Assembly (NCBI RefSeq): GCF_019578655.1
Contig: NC_063262.1
Location: forward strand, 5,525,582-5,589,581
DNA length: 64,000 nt
From: Ricinus communis
Lineage: Eukaryota > Streptophyta > Magnoliopsida > Malpighiales > Euphorbiaceae
Direction of reading: 5' to 3'
Shown here: piece by piece, positions 1 to 12,384 of the stretch
Position numbering within the stretch: position 1 is the stretch's first letter
Layout: each line of letters begins with the position of its first letter
The notes under the pieces: model-generated
Told to the model about the DNA's origin: nothing
What the model saw: the letters and a program-made list of their open reading frames with translations, nothing else
The model's database searches: none
Translations under genes and position numbers: made by a program

Positions 1-461
1 TTTCTACTTTGCTTCCTACTTCTGTCACCACTCCCACAATTTCATGCCTGTAGTCGATAAAATTATGCATCGTGAGTAATAATATTAATGTTGGAGTAAT
101 AAATTGATTAGTAGAGTAGAAAGATGACGTAGTGTATACCCAGGGACAAGAGGGTAAGCAGAAATGCCCCATTCATTCTTGACCATGTGAAGATCAGAGT
201 GACACATCCCGCAATACATCACTCTAAAAGACACATCTTTCTCTCCTGTTTCCCTACAAAACGGACACAGTTGAAATGGTGAAAACAAATATTAACTTGG
301 AAAAGAAAAGAAAAAAAGAAACACAGATGTAAATATGCAAAGGAAAAGCTTTAGGAAAGATAGAAAAACCTTCTTGAAAATTTCAAGGGAGAGAGGACGC
401 CAGACTGGTCCCTTGCTGCCCATCCAAAGGCCTGTCTTGGATGCTCTTCCTCTGGCACCAT
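1..461 (-). CDS. CAD-like zinc alcohol dehydrogenase, copy 1 (5' part only; runs off the left edge)
   Basis: NADP-dependent medium-chain alcohol dehydrogenase of the plant CAD / 8-hydroxygeraniol dehydrogenase / 'mannitol dehydrogenase' family, which reduces aldehydes to alcohols in the cytosol. Exons seen: 461-370 (start ATG 461-459), 253-140, and 47 down to beyond base 1. The translation shows the N-terminal [14 protein letters not shown] block, the [10 protein letters not shown] catalytic-zinc motif and GHE at the start of exon 3, then GVVTEVGSK. Exon 1 is 92 nt, three codons shorter than in the two complete copies (101 nt); exon 2 is 114 nt as in both. Both introns align closely with those of the copy at 22358, so these two are recent duplicates in opposite orientation. 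Structural-zinc lobe and Rossmann domain lie outside the window, so intactness cannot be judged. Substrate unknown. Confidence 0.9.
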
Positions 462-595
462 TTTTTTCTCTTTTCCTGAGTTAATTAAGATGGCAATTCG
501 TACACTTACAATAAAAATATGTTGGAAGAGATTGGAAAAAAAGAGTAGCAGTGAATCTTTAATCTTTGGTAATGGCTTGGCATAAGGGCATGAGT

Positions 596-668
596 CCTAT
601 GTATATCTAGTGATAGCTGAACATGGGAAGTTTCTTGGCATCGGCTACGCAGATGACGTATTAGCTGA
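596..668 (-). promoter_or_regulatory. Promoter module of CAD copy 1
   Basis: On the coding strand TCAGCTAATACGTCA (668-654) lies about 190 bp upstream of the ATG, followed about 45 bp later by a TATA-like AGATATACAT stretch. The same word, with C for T at one position, lies at similar distance in front of the other two CAD genes. It contains an ACGT/TGACG core of the kind bound by bZIP (TGA) factors; the CCAAT pentamer is broken here (CTAAT). Binding is inferred only. Confidence 0.55.
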
Positions 669-1230
669 TTCTTCTTGTGGCTCTTACGCACTTGGTAATC
701 AAAATGGAAGTGGCTGCATAAGTCCATGGAATCAGCCGTTTTGACTAATCAGAGACATTTTTAATTCACATCAGCATATTTTCTTCCTTCATTATTAAAA
801 ACACCTTAATTTTGGCCTTCTGTATAAATCTCTAATCAATTTGTGGAGCAGATGATTTCCTGAGTGGCCTGATTTACGTGACTAATTAATTGCAATACAA
901 TTCACAAACTTGAAGAGGAAGAAAAAATATAAAATAAACAAAACAAAACATAACAAAAGTAGGAAAAGGTCAATTCTTAGCTCTAATTTTTGTGGTTGTG
1001 GGTATCAAAGGATGAGGGAGAAGGTGCCAATATAATTAATTAGAAGAGATAAGTATAGGGTACGGGGGAGACAAAGACTACTGTGAAAAGTAACTCGCCT
1101 GATTGAATGCACTAACCTGTGTGGACCTTATAATTATATAATCTGATCTTTGTACTGTATATTGGTTTGAGTGTGAGTGGTCATCAATCACATAATTTAC
1201 TTTGGGATATTTAGTTTTACTAAAAAATCA
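669..1230. other. Intergenic DNA upstream of CAD copy 1
   Basis: AT-rich sequence with no supported gene. It presumably holds distal promoter sequence of the minus-strand CAD gene; I see no further motif shared with the paralogues. Confidence 0.4.
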
Positions 1231-1234
1231 ACCA

Positions 1235-4200
1235 TTTGGAGACCACTTATAGCTACCACAGCAATGTAGTAGCTAAATAACCATTCAGCTACTATTTTAT
1301 TTCTACTTGAAAATCAAACTAACCTTTTTTTAAATTTACTATCACATTTTGACCAAATAGCAACCATTTATAGTGATTTCTAAATAGTCACTAATTGTGG
1401 CGTCAAAATTTGACGAAAAAAATAACAATCATTGTGAGACCATTTATATGATGTGGTCGCTAATTTGATTGTCAGTTATTTATAGTGTCTTAACTACTAC
1501 TGAAAGACTGGCCTTGTGATCTTTAGATTAGAGCCCAAAGATGTGGTCTCTATTTTAATTATCGGAATTATATCACAAATAATAATAAAATTAAATAAAT
1601 ATAAAATATAATAATAAAAATTGATTTAATAATAAAAAATAGAAAATAATATAATTTATACAAATATTATTTTATAAAAAATATTTAAATATAGTATTTT
1701 AATTTAAATATATTATTTAATTTATTTATTTTTTATTATAATATTTATTATTTAATATATTTATATATAAATTTAAAACAAAAGTATAATTAGATGTATC
1801 TTTTTTAAAAAAAGAAATTACATAAATTATTTTATTTTTTCCAATACTAATCAAATGCTACAATCTCATTTAATTACTTAATATGCAAAATGAAAAAGTA
1901 ATTTAATTAGTTAGTATATAGAATGAAAAGTAATGAAATGGAAAGAGGTATAAAAACTTTGCATTTTGGATTGAAAGTTTAGCACATTTCATAGTCAAAT
2001 TCATAGGCAAAACATAAAGAACTAAAACTCTTCTTTATAATTTGCAAGCTCTAATCTTATCTCCATCTTAAAGCCATTTTTTTTCACATAGCTGCCCTAT
2101 TTCTATATTCTCAAGTCTTCACTGAAGCTTCAATTATCTTCTTCTTAAAATTCATCAATTGTTTAGAGCAGTCATCATCATCTTCTTTCTTTTTTCTTCA
2201 AATGGGCTTGCTCACTTTTCAAGAAGTTCTAAAGTCTGAAGAACTGGTATACCAATGTCGGAGATCTCAATCTTCGAGCAATTGTTAGTAATGTAGCCTT
2301 TAGTGAAAACTTTTCCACTTTTGATGTTAATGATTTTTCTCTTTCCTTGGAGAAACATGGCTCATTCATAGTACACTACGATGCCCACAATTAAGTCCTT
2401 ACTAAACTCCATTTACATATAACTTATATCTTTTCACTTCTAATTAGTAACTCAATAGTAAAGTTTTCATCTTTTATAATTTGTGGTTTAATGTTCTTAT
2501 CTTTGAGAACGTTTAGGTTGGGTTAAATTTTTCAATTTTTACAATTTTCTAGGTTAAAGCTTTTACTTTTTTAAGTTTCTAGGTTGTGTGCAAGATGTGC
2601 GGTTTCAGTTTATGAACAATATAAATGTATTAGAGAAGTAGTTAAATTGAACTTATGCTTATTCAAGAAACTGGGTATATGATCTGAGGAAGAATTCTTG
2701 GAATTTGGCAGTTTCTCTTAGGAATGATAGTGATATGATTAGAGTATCTTTTGAGATAATGAGCAAGAACTTGGGTGTTGAGTGGTCTTAGAAATCATTG
2801 CTAAATAAATACAGAAAGGTATATGAATTTATTCTCTCGTTTACTTCTTTATTTTTCTTTTTAACTTATTTGATATAAATTATTTTTTTCTTTAGTGTTT
2901 TAAAATAATTGCTGTAAATATTATTTCTAAAAAATATTGTATGGATTAGATTATAAGGTTAAATGTAGTATACTTAAGCCCAACTTAATAAGAATTTAAA
3001 CTAACGCAGTTAGTCAATTGTCAACATGTTTCTGATCCTATAGGTCAATTGACTTCTTTGTATTTATGTGTATTTTTGTTTGAGGAGAAAAAAATAGACG
3101 AGTTATTCATTTAGTGAAGTATGTCATGTTGCATAATGGTTACACTTTGTGTTATTATTTATTTGTAATATATTTAATATATTTTTAGTAATTATATTGG
3201 TGAACTTTATCTCCTTCATCTTCCTCTATTTAATTTTGAGAATTAACCGAAGATTAGGTAGTTTCATGCTTGAGTGTTTTTAACATCTACTACTGTCATC
3301 TTATGATTATTATTATTTTCTTAATCATGATGTAGGGATTGGTTTTGTTATTCTTTTATGGATGTCTCTATTCTTTTAGGCTTATGAGTGGGATGGAAGG
3401 AATAGAGGTAGTATTTGACCAAATAAGGAATTTTGTTTTAGAAGATGATGCTGTAAGCATTTAATTTGTATATATATGGTTATATGTGTGTTTTACAGAG
3501 AAGAGAAGAGTAGTATTAGAAAATACATAGTAATGTACAATACTTTTACATAGGTGGTTGGTAATCTCTTCTTTTTATTCACTTTAAATTCATTTTATAG
3601 TTTACAAAAATAAAAAAAATCTTGAGCTCATGATTTCATGGACCTTACCTCCTTCCAATTGGGTAAAAATTAATACGGATAGTGTGATGAGGTCTTTTGG
3701 TCGAGCTTGAGCTGGTGGCTTAATTAGGAATTTTAATAGTATTTGGTGTTCAGGTTCCAGTGCCAAGATTGGAATTTGCAGTGTATTTGTTGCAGAGGCT
3801 TAGGATGTTATCTACTGTTTGAGAATGGCTTGGAATAGAGAGCATATGCAGGTGCTCTTGGAAGTGGATAATAAGGTTCTAGCTTATCTATTGGCTAATT
3901 TTGATTCTTCTCTTCAGTATCTCTCAATAAATGCTGAGATTCGAAGAATGCAAAAATAGAATTTGTCTGTCCAAGTAAGAACTGGTTTGTCCAAGTAAGC
4001 ATATTTATAAAGAGGCTAATAGGAATGCAGATTGTCCTGTTGCTATGAGTTTCAGTTTGCCTTTGGGATGCCATTATCTTGATCAACCTCCAGATGATTT
4101 GAAGGACGTTCTCATGCAGTATAAGCTCGGTGTTTCTTTTTCTAAATTTGTGACTATTGTGTAGTCTGTCTCATAGGCTTTTGCCTCTTCTTGATTGAAG

Positions 4201-4770
4201 AAAAGTGAAATTTTCATTTGATTATAGATGTATAATATTACAATTATGTATATTTGATTTGGATTTAATTGTATATTATTTTTTTCTTTTAGTAGAATAA
4301 TTTTATTTGTTTATTAATTTTATTTCTTAAATTTAATTTTAAAATTTAATTTTTAGAATAAGAATTATTTATAATATTAATTATAAAATAAATGTAAATA
4401 ATAGTTAAAAAATTATATAAATTATAATAAAATATTAGCAACAAATCTAAAATAAAATCAGAGATAAATTTAGCTACCATATATGATGGTCTCTAATTTT
4501 AGCTACCACATAAATATGGTTGCTAAGTGGTCTTTATTTTGTCTTCCTTCATCTCCGATTATTTTCAATTAGCAACTATAATGAGACAAATAGCAACCAT
4601 AAAATGTGGTTGTTATTTAGAGACTACTAATGTGATTGTTATCTTAGCAACCACATTAATTTTTTGTCGATATTTCATTTTGCGACCAACATTTTAGCTA
4701 CCACTATAAGTTGTAGCCAAGTGGTCGTTGTTGGCCTTTAGCGACCACTTAAAGACCATCATATGTACAT
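1235..4770. mobile_element. Degenerate DNA-transposon-like block with clustered 'GACCACTTA / TAGCTACCAC' repeats at both ends
   Basis: Both flanks (about 1235-1540 and 4455-4770) carry many short degenerate copies of words such as GACCACTTA, AGCTACCAC and GTGGTTGCTA in both orientations. Such arrays are typical of the subterminal regions of plant CACTA (En/Spm) elements. I could not find a clean CACTA terminus or a target duplication, so family and exact ends are uncertain. The interior (about 1.5-4.4 kb) is AT-rich, has no open transposase, and includes a LINE RNase H relic described separately. It could also be two or more nested elements. Confidence 0.4.
3640..4163 (+). pseudogene. LINE-type RNase H domain relic
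   Basis: Translating the plus strand across stops and shifts gives the order of motifs of the RNase H domain that ends many plant non-LTR retrotransposon polyproteins: PPSNWVKINTDS near 3646, AGGLIRNF near 3710, SGSSAKIGICSVFVAEA near 3750, LEVDNKVLAYLL near 3860, and a C-terminal SLPLGCHYLDQPPDDL followed by LGVSFS near 4050-4140. Several in-frame stops show it is dead. Reverse transcriptase was not recognised upstream. It lies inside the repeat-flanked block and may have been inserted into it or captured by it. Confidence 0.6.
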
Positions 4771-5164
4771 ATTAACAAAAAGTAGTATACATTAAGTATA
4801 CGTTAAGTACCTCAACCTTTTCCAAATGAAACAAAATACAAACTCAAAAAAGAATTGAATGGCAAAAGATATATGTTTGCTAAATCATAGTATCTTTTTG
4901 GGTATCTGAAACTTCTTAAAATGAAACGAAATTCAATCAATATGTTTAACAACAACTGGTATATCTTTATTAAAATATGGTATACATTAGGTATTTTTAG
5001 AATATCCGAAACTAATTTTACAAAAATAGAAAAGATGAAGAATGTGAAGTGTGGATAATTCTGAAAATAGCATGGGGTATTTTCTAAAAAAAATAAAAAA
5101 ATAGAGATATTCTTATAATTATTTTTAAGAAATGGGTAAATGGTGAAATTTCCTCTTTAAATAT
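4771..5164. other. Intergenic AT-rich DNA
   Basis: No gene, RNA or clear repeat seen. It includes the short direct repetition of 'GTATACATTA(A/G)GTA' words around 4789-4990. Confidence 0.4.
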
Positions 5165-6855
5165 GTTGGTTTAAGAACTCTAACTGAGCTTATCTTGAAG
5201 TTCAAGAATTCTGGATCCCTGTTAGTTAAATTGTCTATGGTTCTTTGTTGACTTGTGCTCTTGATATAGGTAGACAGTAGAAAATTTATATTATTGTGAT
5301 ATTTACTAAATCAGATTATTTTTACTCCATGTATTGCTAAATCGAGAAGGGTGTCTCAACTCTTCCTTTAAAGCAAGAAACTGAGCATGTGTCTTTGCCC
5401 TAGCCTTCCTCTACTAGGTATCAATGATCTTCCAAGTTTTCTAGAATGGTCTACAAGTCAGTGTGCTTATCTGGCAACAATCTTGGAGAGGTTTCAGAGT
5501 TTAGACAAAACTGATTAGGTATTCTATAACTCCTTTGAAGATCTGGAGATTGAGACAATTTTTACTCTATTTTGGCAGTTTCAACAATTAATAGGGCCAA
5601 AAAATCATATAATCTTTGGAATATGGCTAACATTTACAATTGTATGTACTACTTTAAATTTTATTAATTTAGCTCTTGCACGGTGAGAATTGTATCCAGC
5701 ATTAAGATCTTCTCATGTTTAAGTTAAATATGATAGATAATATTTGTAATTTACATCTTTGATTTAGAATTAAACAATTGAGATTTTATTAAAAATTTTA
5801 AATATAAATTTTTTTTTAAAAAAAAAGAACAGCTATTTATTGGATAGAAAATTAAATTAATAGTCAAGATTGTACAAACATGACTTATCATGTTCAACTT
5901 AAACATGAGAGATCATGCAATTGTTGACTTGACCTTAGTAAATGTGCAAATATGAAAGGACCAACAAATTTGAATTACAATCTATGGATGATCTATTTAG
6001 AATTTATTCTGCTAATTTTATAATCTTCTTATGAGAAAAGAAAAACTAATGAATAGAAAAGTTATATTTATTTACTACATAAACCACATAATTGAAGTTC
6101 TAATAAATTCTACAATTTTGATGTTAAAAAGCTATTAAAAGCTATGAGGGGACTATGGCAATTGATAATAGTAGGTTCCATGGTGCCATCAACATACCTA
6201 GAACAATAAATTGATGGAGATACATCTTATGGTTCCAATCTTTAGAAACCAACAAGTGATGGGTGTTTGAGATAGCTAGGCACAAAGTTGCCAAAACCAA
6301 TGATATATGTATCTTTTGGAAGCATGGTAGATATTTTAGCTAAACAAGTTGAAGAAAGGGCAATGGGTCTAAAGACAAGCAATAGGCCTTTCCTATGGGC
6401 TATGAAAGAATCAGAAAATAAGGTACCCCCTGAATTTTTAAACTCAATTACTGAGGTAGGACTTGTTGTGTCATGGTTCCACTAAATAAAAGTGCTATCT
6501 CATCAAGCTGTGGGTTGCCTTATTACGCACTGCCGATGGAATTCAACATTGGAGAGGATAAGCTTAAGGGTATCAATGATAGGTTTGACTCAGTGGAACG
6601 ACCAGCCGACCAATGCTAAGTTAGTAGAGGAGGTGTGGAAGGTGGAAATAAAAGCTAAGAAGGAAAAGATAATATTGTAATAAGACATGAGCTTGAGAAA
6701 TGTTCAAGGAAAATAAAGGTGGGAGAGAGAAGTCAAGAAATTCATAGCAATGCCTCTAAATTGAGAGATCTTACCAATAGAGTTGTTAGTGTAGGTGGGA
6801 GCTTAGATATAAATATTAATTAATTTATAAAGAAGTTGTTGAAGGGGAAGAAAGC
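5165..6855 (+). pseudogene. UDP-glycosyltransferase (UGT74-like) pseudogene
   Basis: UGT74-type enzymes transfer glucose from UDP-glucose to small acceptors. Remains of both halves are readable in order. The N-terminal half (5165-5570) gives TLTELILKFKNSGS, then GVSTLPLKQETEHVSLP, LPLLGINDLPSFLEW and NSFEDLEIE. The C-terminal half (about 6140-6855) gives STYLEQ, YVSFGSM, the PSPG sugar-binding box (VLSHQAVGCLITHCRWNST ... QWNDQPTNAKLVEEVWKV) and a terminal GGSLDIN. In the PSPG box the usual HCGW is HCRW. Stops and frameshifts occur throughout and the true start is missing, so it is dead. The interruption at about 5570-6140 falls where UGT74 genes often have their single intron, and contains a small inverted-repeat element. 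Confidence 0.85.
5700..5920. mobile_element. MITE-like inverted-repeat element inside the UGT pseudogene
   Basis: About 45-bp imperfect terminal inverted repeats: CTCATGTTTAAGTTAAATAT at 5712-5731 faces its near reverse complement around 5888-5909. The centre is AT-rich and non-coding. The length (about 220 bp) and lack of coding potential fit a miniature inverted-repeat transposable element. Exact ends and target duplication are unresolved. Confidence 0.6.
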
Positions 6856-7178
6856 ATAATTGATAGTATGCCTTGATGAATCAAATAAAAATATAAATCA
6901 TTTGTATGGTGAATTTTATTAGAAATTATACATTATTAACAAAGTTATTCATAAGTGAATAAAGCAATTCTAAAGCATATTATAATTTTTACTAAATCTT
7001 TTTTATGATCATAGACATAAGAATGATATACAAGACTTCAAAATCTACATTTGAATTCGTTTGAGATAGCAAATAACATCATAAACATGTGGAAAAGATT
7101 ATCGACTATTCTTCAGTGCAACGAGGGAAGATACATCTCTTTCTTTCAATTTTCCAAGCGCTGATTTTTTAGGAGAAT
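6856..7178. other. Intergenic DNA between the UGT pseudogene and the DCC gene
   Basis: No gene seen. The right part is likely the 3' untranslated region and terminator of the minus-strand DCC gene. Confidence 0.4.
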
Positions 7179-9039
7179 TCACATCTTACAAGTATTATTA
7201 TCATTACAGACTTCACCCTGCAAGGATAACGTAAGGCCATGCACAAATCAAAACCAAACATCTCATAATAATTAGCACATATGTGCATTTCCTCATTTGA
7301 GCAAATTTCATCGAAATTCAGGTTTGTGCAATATTTCTACTATTTCACTGCAATATCTGATATGATTGTGAATGTTACCGCCATCTCAAGAGTGATGTGA
7401 GAACCAATTTTACCACCATCTTATATTGATACTAAAAGTCAATTTTATCATCTTAAAGCATGTTTGTTATTATAGTTCTCTGTTTAATCATTGAACAAAG
7501 GTTAGTAACAAGTTCCTGTCAAAAGTGAAAAATTTATAGTCCCTCGATAGCAAAAATAAGAAAATCTATCTGATTGATTTGCTTACCTTCTTTTTTCTTG
7601 CTACCAAAATTTCTTCTAAAGGTGGGCGGCCTAAAAATCAAAGCAAAAACAAGCAATGCAATTAATAAATGGAAGTACTATATTAAAGAAAAGAGAGATC
7701 TTCTAATAGCCAAAACTCAATTCAGAAAACAAAATGTAATCTACTAACCCGTGATTTGAAGCCGATATTTAGCCCAAAAACTGTACACAACATCAGCTAT
7801 TGATCCAATCTGAAAATAGAATGATCTTGTGGTATTACTAAAACATGAATAAGAGGATAAAAACATAAGTTCATAAGGGGTTGCAACACATATTTAGACC
7901 TATGATTTAATACTTACAGGTTCATATTTAGTAATGGCATAAACCCACCCAAGGCCAACTTGTTCATATAACCTTCTAAATGCCTGCAAAAGTTTGTACA
8001 AATATTAAGAAAGGCATAAGAAAAAATAACTACTAACCTAATATCAAGGGCTTGAGAGATATTAGAAGTAGAGACATACTTCAACATCTGTGACTATAGT
8101 TCCATCAGAAAGTATTGCATGAATTCTTCCCATAACCTACACAAACAAACTATAGAAATTAGTTTTTATCGTGTCCAAGTATAAATAACGAGCTGGTGCT
8201 AAGCATCAAAGCAATAGAGAAGGAGTTCTTGGCAATCAAAATAATCTAACACTAATTACATACTGTCGTGTAGTCTAGGCCTTGATTCTCCTCTGGAGAA
8301 TAATCCTTGGAGCTTATGTCAACAAACTTAATGGTGTCATAACTTTTATTCCTCTCTCTAAGCATATTGACCTGATAAGGTATAAGCACACACGGAAGAA
8401 AAATCATTTACTACACATATAACATTCATAAATAAACATATCAAAATTAAGCATCCAAAAAGAAGAAGAGAAATTGAGGAAGTAAAGAAACAAGAGAAAT
8501 CATAATAAGAATAAGCTACCTCACGCATGCAGAGTGGGCAATCACCATCATACAACATTTTGATCTTCCAAGGAGTAGATTTTTCTTCATTTTTTTTCTT
8601 GGTTGTAACAGGATCCACAATTGCCTTATGTATTGCACGAACTGAATACATAAACTTTCCTGCAAAAGGAACCATATATATTTATATCAGGATAAAGTTG
8701 CTACAATAATAAATAAAATCTCCTTAAAATAAAGTTTTTTTTTTGCTTAATTATCAAAGAATCCTCTAAGACCAATCCAATTTAAATTTCTTTCAAAAGA
8801 TACATGAGAAATACTAAATCAATAAAAAGAGAAAAGGAAAAGTAGAACACGCGAAAGAAGATGAATTGGGAGGCTGATTGATCACCAGTTTGAGAAGTAG
8901 GATAGAATGTGAATCTTTTAGGAGGATATGAAGAAGAATGATGAAATCTGAACGTGAGATAACGAGGAACTGATAGACTAGATTGATAGCTTCCTCTTCT
9001 TGCAACATTACAGGCAGTAACAACTCCTTTTATTGCCAT
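7179..9039 (-). CDS. DCC-family thiol-disulfide oxidoreductase, plastid-type, eight exons
   Basis: Member of the DCC (DUF393) family, named for a conserved DxxCxxC motif; plant members similar to Arabidopsis At5g50100 are predicted chloroplast proteins and their physiological role is poorly known. Exons: 9039-8886, 8659-8520, 8371-8264, 8136-8080, 7983-7918, 7809-7749, 7630-7587, 7217-7179. All introns have GT-AG ends and the joined frame is open for 222 residues. The first 50 residues are rich in Ser, Arg and hydroxylated residues with few acids, as in a transit peptide. The redox motif MLYDGDCPLCMREV sits near residues 86-99 with both cysteines (92, 95) present. Later exons give TIKFVDISS, GRIHAILSDGTIVTDVEAF and VGLGWVYAITKYEPIGSIAD. 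The last exon is only 13 codons, placed by acceptor and frame, and is the least certain. Confidence 0.87.
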
Positions 9040-10130
9040 TTTCTCTTTTTGCCTCTATTTACAAGCTCAACTATCTAATTCTCCATCTTCTCTTTTCCAG
9101 ACCGTGTAGTCTAATAGGACATATACTCTATCCACTGTCTTCTATTTGATCCAATTTCTAAATATCCTGCATAATACTACTCGGTAGAGAAGAATGAGTA
9201 AAAATAGTAAAAACATAAACAAATAATAAAGGAAAACAAGTAAAAGGTTTGGTGTATATATATAAGTAATAAAATCTGAGATACTCATATATATACCCTA
9301 ATGATCATAGCCATAATATAGGTGAAGATCTCTTTCCTAGCAACTCTAAGCATGAAACTCTATCATACGTGCGTAGACAATGCTTCTAAAAAAGCGACCA
9401 TCCAATAATATATCTCAAAGGCATTTGCATACTGAATGTTTTCTCATAGACAGTTTTTTATCACTTTTCTTTTCTTTTATTTAATCAACACCCAATATCT
9501 AAGATATTGATCATACAAGCCCCTCAAATCAGTATATACTCAACTTATCTAGCGGCATAAAATATTATTTTATACATAATTAAAAGGATAATTAATATCT
9601 ATCTTATATATTTTTTCATTTTATACTAATTACCCTTTAATGTTTAAAAATTATATTTCTTCATCTTTTTATTTTATAATTTTATACTATAAAATCTTTA
9701 ATTAGAAATTTCTTTAAACAATGGTTAATTACAATTGGTTTTATACTATTTGCTCCTTTTTTTTTGTATAATATATAAATTGCCCTGTATATTTTATTTA
9801 TTGTTCTAAAATCTCCCCCTTGCATTTTGAAAGTTGATATAATTAAAAATCTAAATTGAAAAAAAAAATTGATCCTTAAATTTCTAAAAAAATATATAAT
9901 TTGATCCTTAAATTTCCTACAAAATTACAATTCTATTGCAACAAAATTAATAATAAGAATAATATTTATTTTATTTTATTAATTTAAAGTTAAATTATAT
10001 GAATTTATAATATTTTGCTAAATGTAAATACTTTTAAAATATTTAAATTTTGTTAGAATTAGATTACACTAAAAGTTTGGGTAAAAAAATATTAGTTAAT
10101 GATTTTTGGTGGGGTAATAGCTTGGTTGGT
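9040..10130. other. Intergenic DNA upstream of the DCC gene
   Basis: The first few hundred bases should contain the promoter of the minus-strand DCC gene. The rest is AT-rich with no supported gene. Confidence 0.4.
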
Positions 10131-10131
10131 G

Positions 10132-10372
10132 CCAAAATTTTAGTCTGGGTTTCTAATTAATACCAATACTTTAATTTTTTCTTTCTAGTACTAAAATTTT
10201 AATTTATGTTACAAGCAATGAAACCCATTGGGAATCTAATCAAATTTAATGACGTGGAGGGAGGAGCTCCATATCAAAATTCCACTCATCGTCCACGTAA
10301 CAGAAATTAATATTTTGGTATCAAAAAAAAAATTAAAGTAATGGTATGAATTGAAAACAAAGACCAAAACTT
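10132..10372. mobile_element. MITE-like element with about 65-bp terminal inverted repeats
   Basis: The left end (AAATTTTAGTCTGGGTTTCT from 10136, then ATACCAATACTTTAATTTTTT) faces a clear reverse complement at 10311-10372 (ending AAAACAAAGACCAAAACTTG). The non-coding 240-bp interior includes a GACGTGGA / CCACGT pair. No coding capacity. Target duplication not resolved. Confidence 0.7.
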
Positions 10373-11650
10373 GTTTTATCAATTTAGTCATCTAATTGTC
10401 TTGAATTTACATGAAAGGTATAATAATTAGTTTTATTGAAAAATAATAGGGTCCTAATGTAATAAACAAACTTTAAGAGGCAATTTATGTATTACACTAA
10501 AAACCAAGAAATAAATAGTATAAAATCAAACTTAGCTAACTATTGTTTAACGGCAATTCTCGTCGAAATGACCTTGTAATATAAAACTACACGATAAAAA
10601 GATAAAAATATATAATTTTTAAATATTAAATAATAACTAGTATAATATAGAAAAAGAGAGAGTGCAAATAATAATTATCCCATAATTAAAGTCTAAACTA
10701 CCATTGTCCATTTCCAAATTCTATAGAAAATATTTCAGTTTCTAATCAGATTTATAGGTAAAAGGAATTATTTTATAAAAACGTTTAAAAGAAATCATAT
10801 ATACAATCTATTTATATATAAACAGGAAAAAGAAGAAAACATTTTAAATTGACTAAAATATTTTTAGAAATAATTAATAATTACTAATTTTATCCTAATT
10901 CTATATATAATTAATTTAATTTCATATATTTTTAATCATATTAGAACTTATTAGTGATTAATCTAATTCAATCCTAATCCTATCATAATTTCATATTCAT
11001 TCCTAATCCTACAAGAAATTGATGAATTACTATATGTATATATTTATAAGGGAATTCAAGTAGTTTAATATAAATTTTTAAAATAATTAAAAATAAAAAG
11101 TGAGAAAAAGAAAAGATTAGATACTTTTAATTTTATTTTAGTGATATATTAATTCATATATTCATTATTATTATAATTTATTAGTAGAATTATTGCAAGT
11201 GAATTACTTTAAATAGTCAATATTTTTTTTACTTTATTGTTTGTAAATTCAGTGCAACATATCATACAACATAGAAATATAACTACAAATTAATTCAATA
11301 CCCATAGAGACCATAAATATGCCTCCATGAATATATAACTACAAAAGTTTCATAATCAAATTGAGCCCCCAATTACAGTTATGCCCGACTTACCACAATT
11401 CACAACACATTAATTACCAAATCTGAAAATAGAGAAAAAGCACTTTTCTTAAAATAGCTAATTTATAAAAGATAAGTTTAGAAAAATTGAACAAGATTCT
11501 AAATAGACTTATGTGCACACGAATCAAATAAGAGGACCATGAAGATCTGTTCATATCAAAACCTAACAATATATATATATAATCCCAATAAAAGAAATTC
11601 AGAATGATTTCAATTAATTCTTAGAAACAATAACAAAAATCAAAGTCAAG
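10373..11650. other. Very AT-rich intergenic DNA
   Basis: No gene, RNA or coherent repeat seen. Confidence 0.4.
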
Positions 11651-11654
11651 AAAA

Positions 11655-11900
11655 TTTACCTCTGAATATTATTGTCCAAATTCAAAACTTTCTTGAAAGC
11701 TTGAAAGCAATTGATTTTGATCAATGCGAGTAATTTCTTCAATCAATTGTTTCCATAACTCTCTCTGCTCCGCCTTCCCTTTCTTATTTCTCTGAGGCCT
11801 TTGTCTTTCTCCTGAACTTCTTCTCTTTTCTTTTTGTTTTTTTCTTTTTTCCCACTTTCTTGGCTACACGTTGTCCACAAAAACAAGGGTGGCTCTAAAG
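11655..11900 (-). other. Purine-rich, less AT-rich patch ending in a splice-donor-like site (possible transcript leader)
   Basis: On the minus strand about 230 bp is strongly AG-rich and ends in CAGAG|GTAAAT near 11660. It looks like a 5' leader exon followed by an intron, but no coding sequence with family similarity follows in the AT-rich DNA to its left. It may be a leader of a lost or repeat-derived transcript. Low confidence. Confidence 0.2.
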
Positions 11901-12384
11901 CTGCCACGAGGCTTTTACAATAAACTAATTAGTTTAATCCTTAAATATTTAATACTTTTACCTTTCAGCTCCAAGACATTCTTCTTAGTTCATTTAAATC
12001 CATAAGTAATTTATATTTACTCCTTAATACCATTATAAAAAGTTATATTTTGCATAATTAATGAATTTTTAAAGATTAAATATGCTAATAATAAAAAATA
12101 AACATATATATATATATATATAATTCTCAGAATATATTTCTAATTATAATATTAAAACTACTCTCAAATCAATTAAATTGAATGGTCATTATAAATATAT
12201 TTATTAGAAATTAACTGAATATATAAACAACAATGATTAGTTAATTTAATTTCAATCATCAAATTAAGTAGTTAAATAAACTTAGCAAATTTAAAACATC
12301 CATAAAACCATTAGATTCTAAATAAAAAACTAAAATTATTCTAGGTCACGGGTGTTTTGGTTGACTAACTCTATATGGCAATCT
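11901..12384. other. AT-rich intergenic DNA
   Basis: No gene seen. A short TA microsatellite lies near 12105-12122. Confidence 0.4.
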
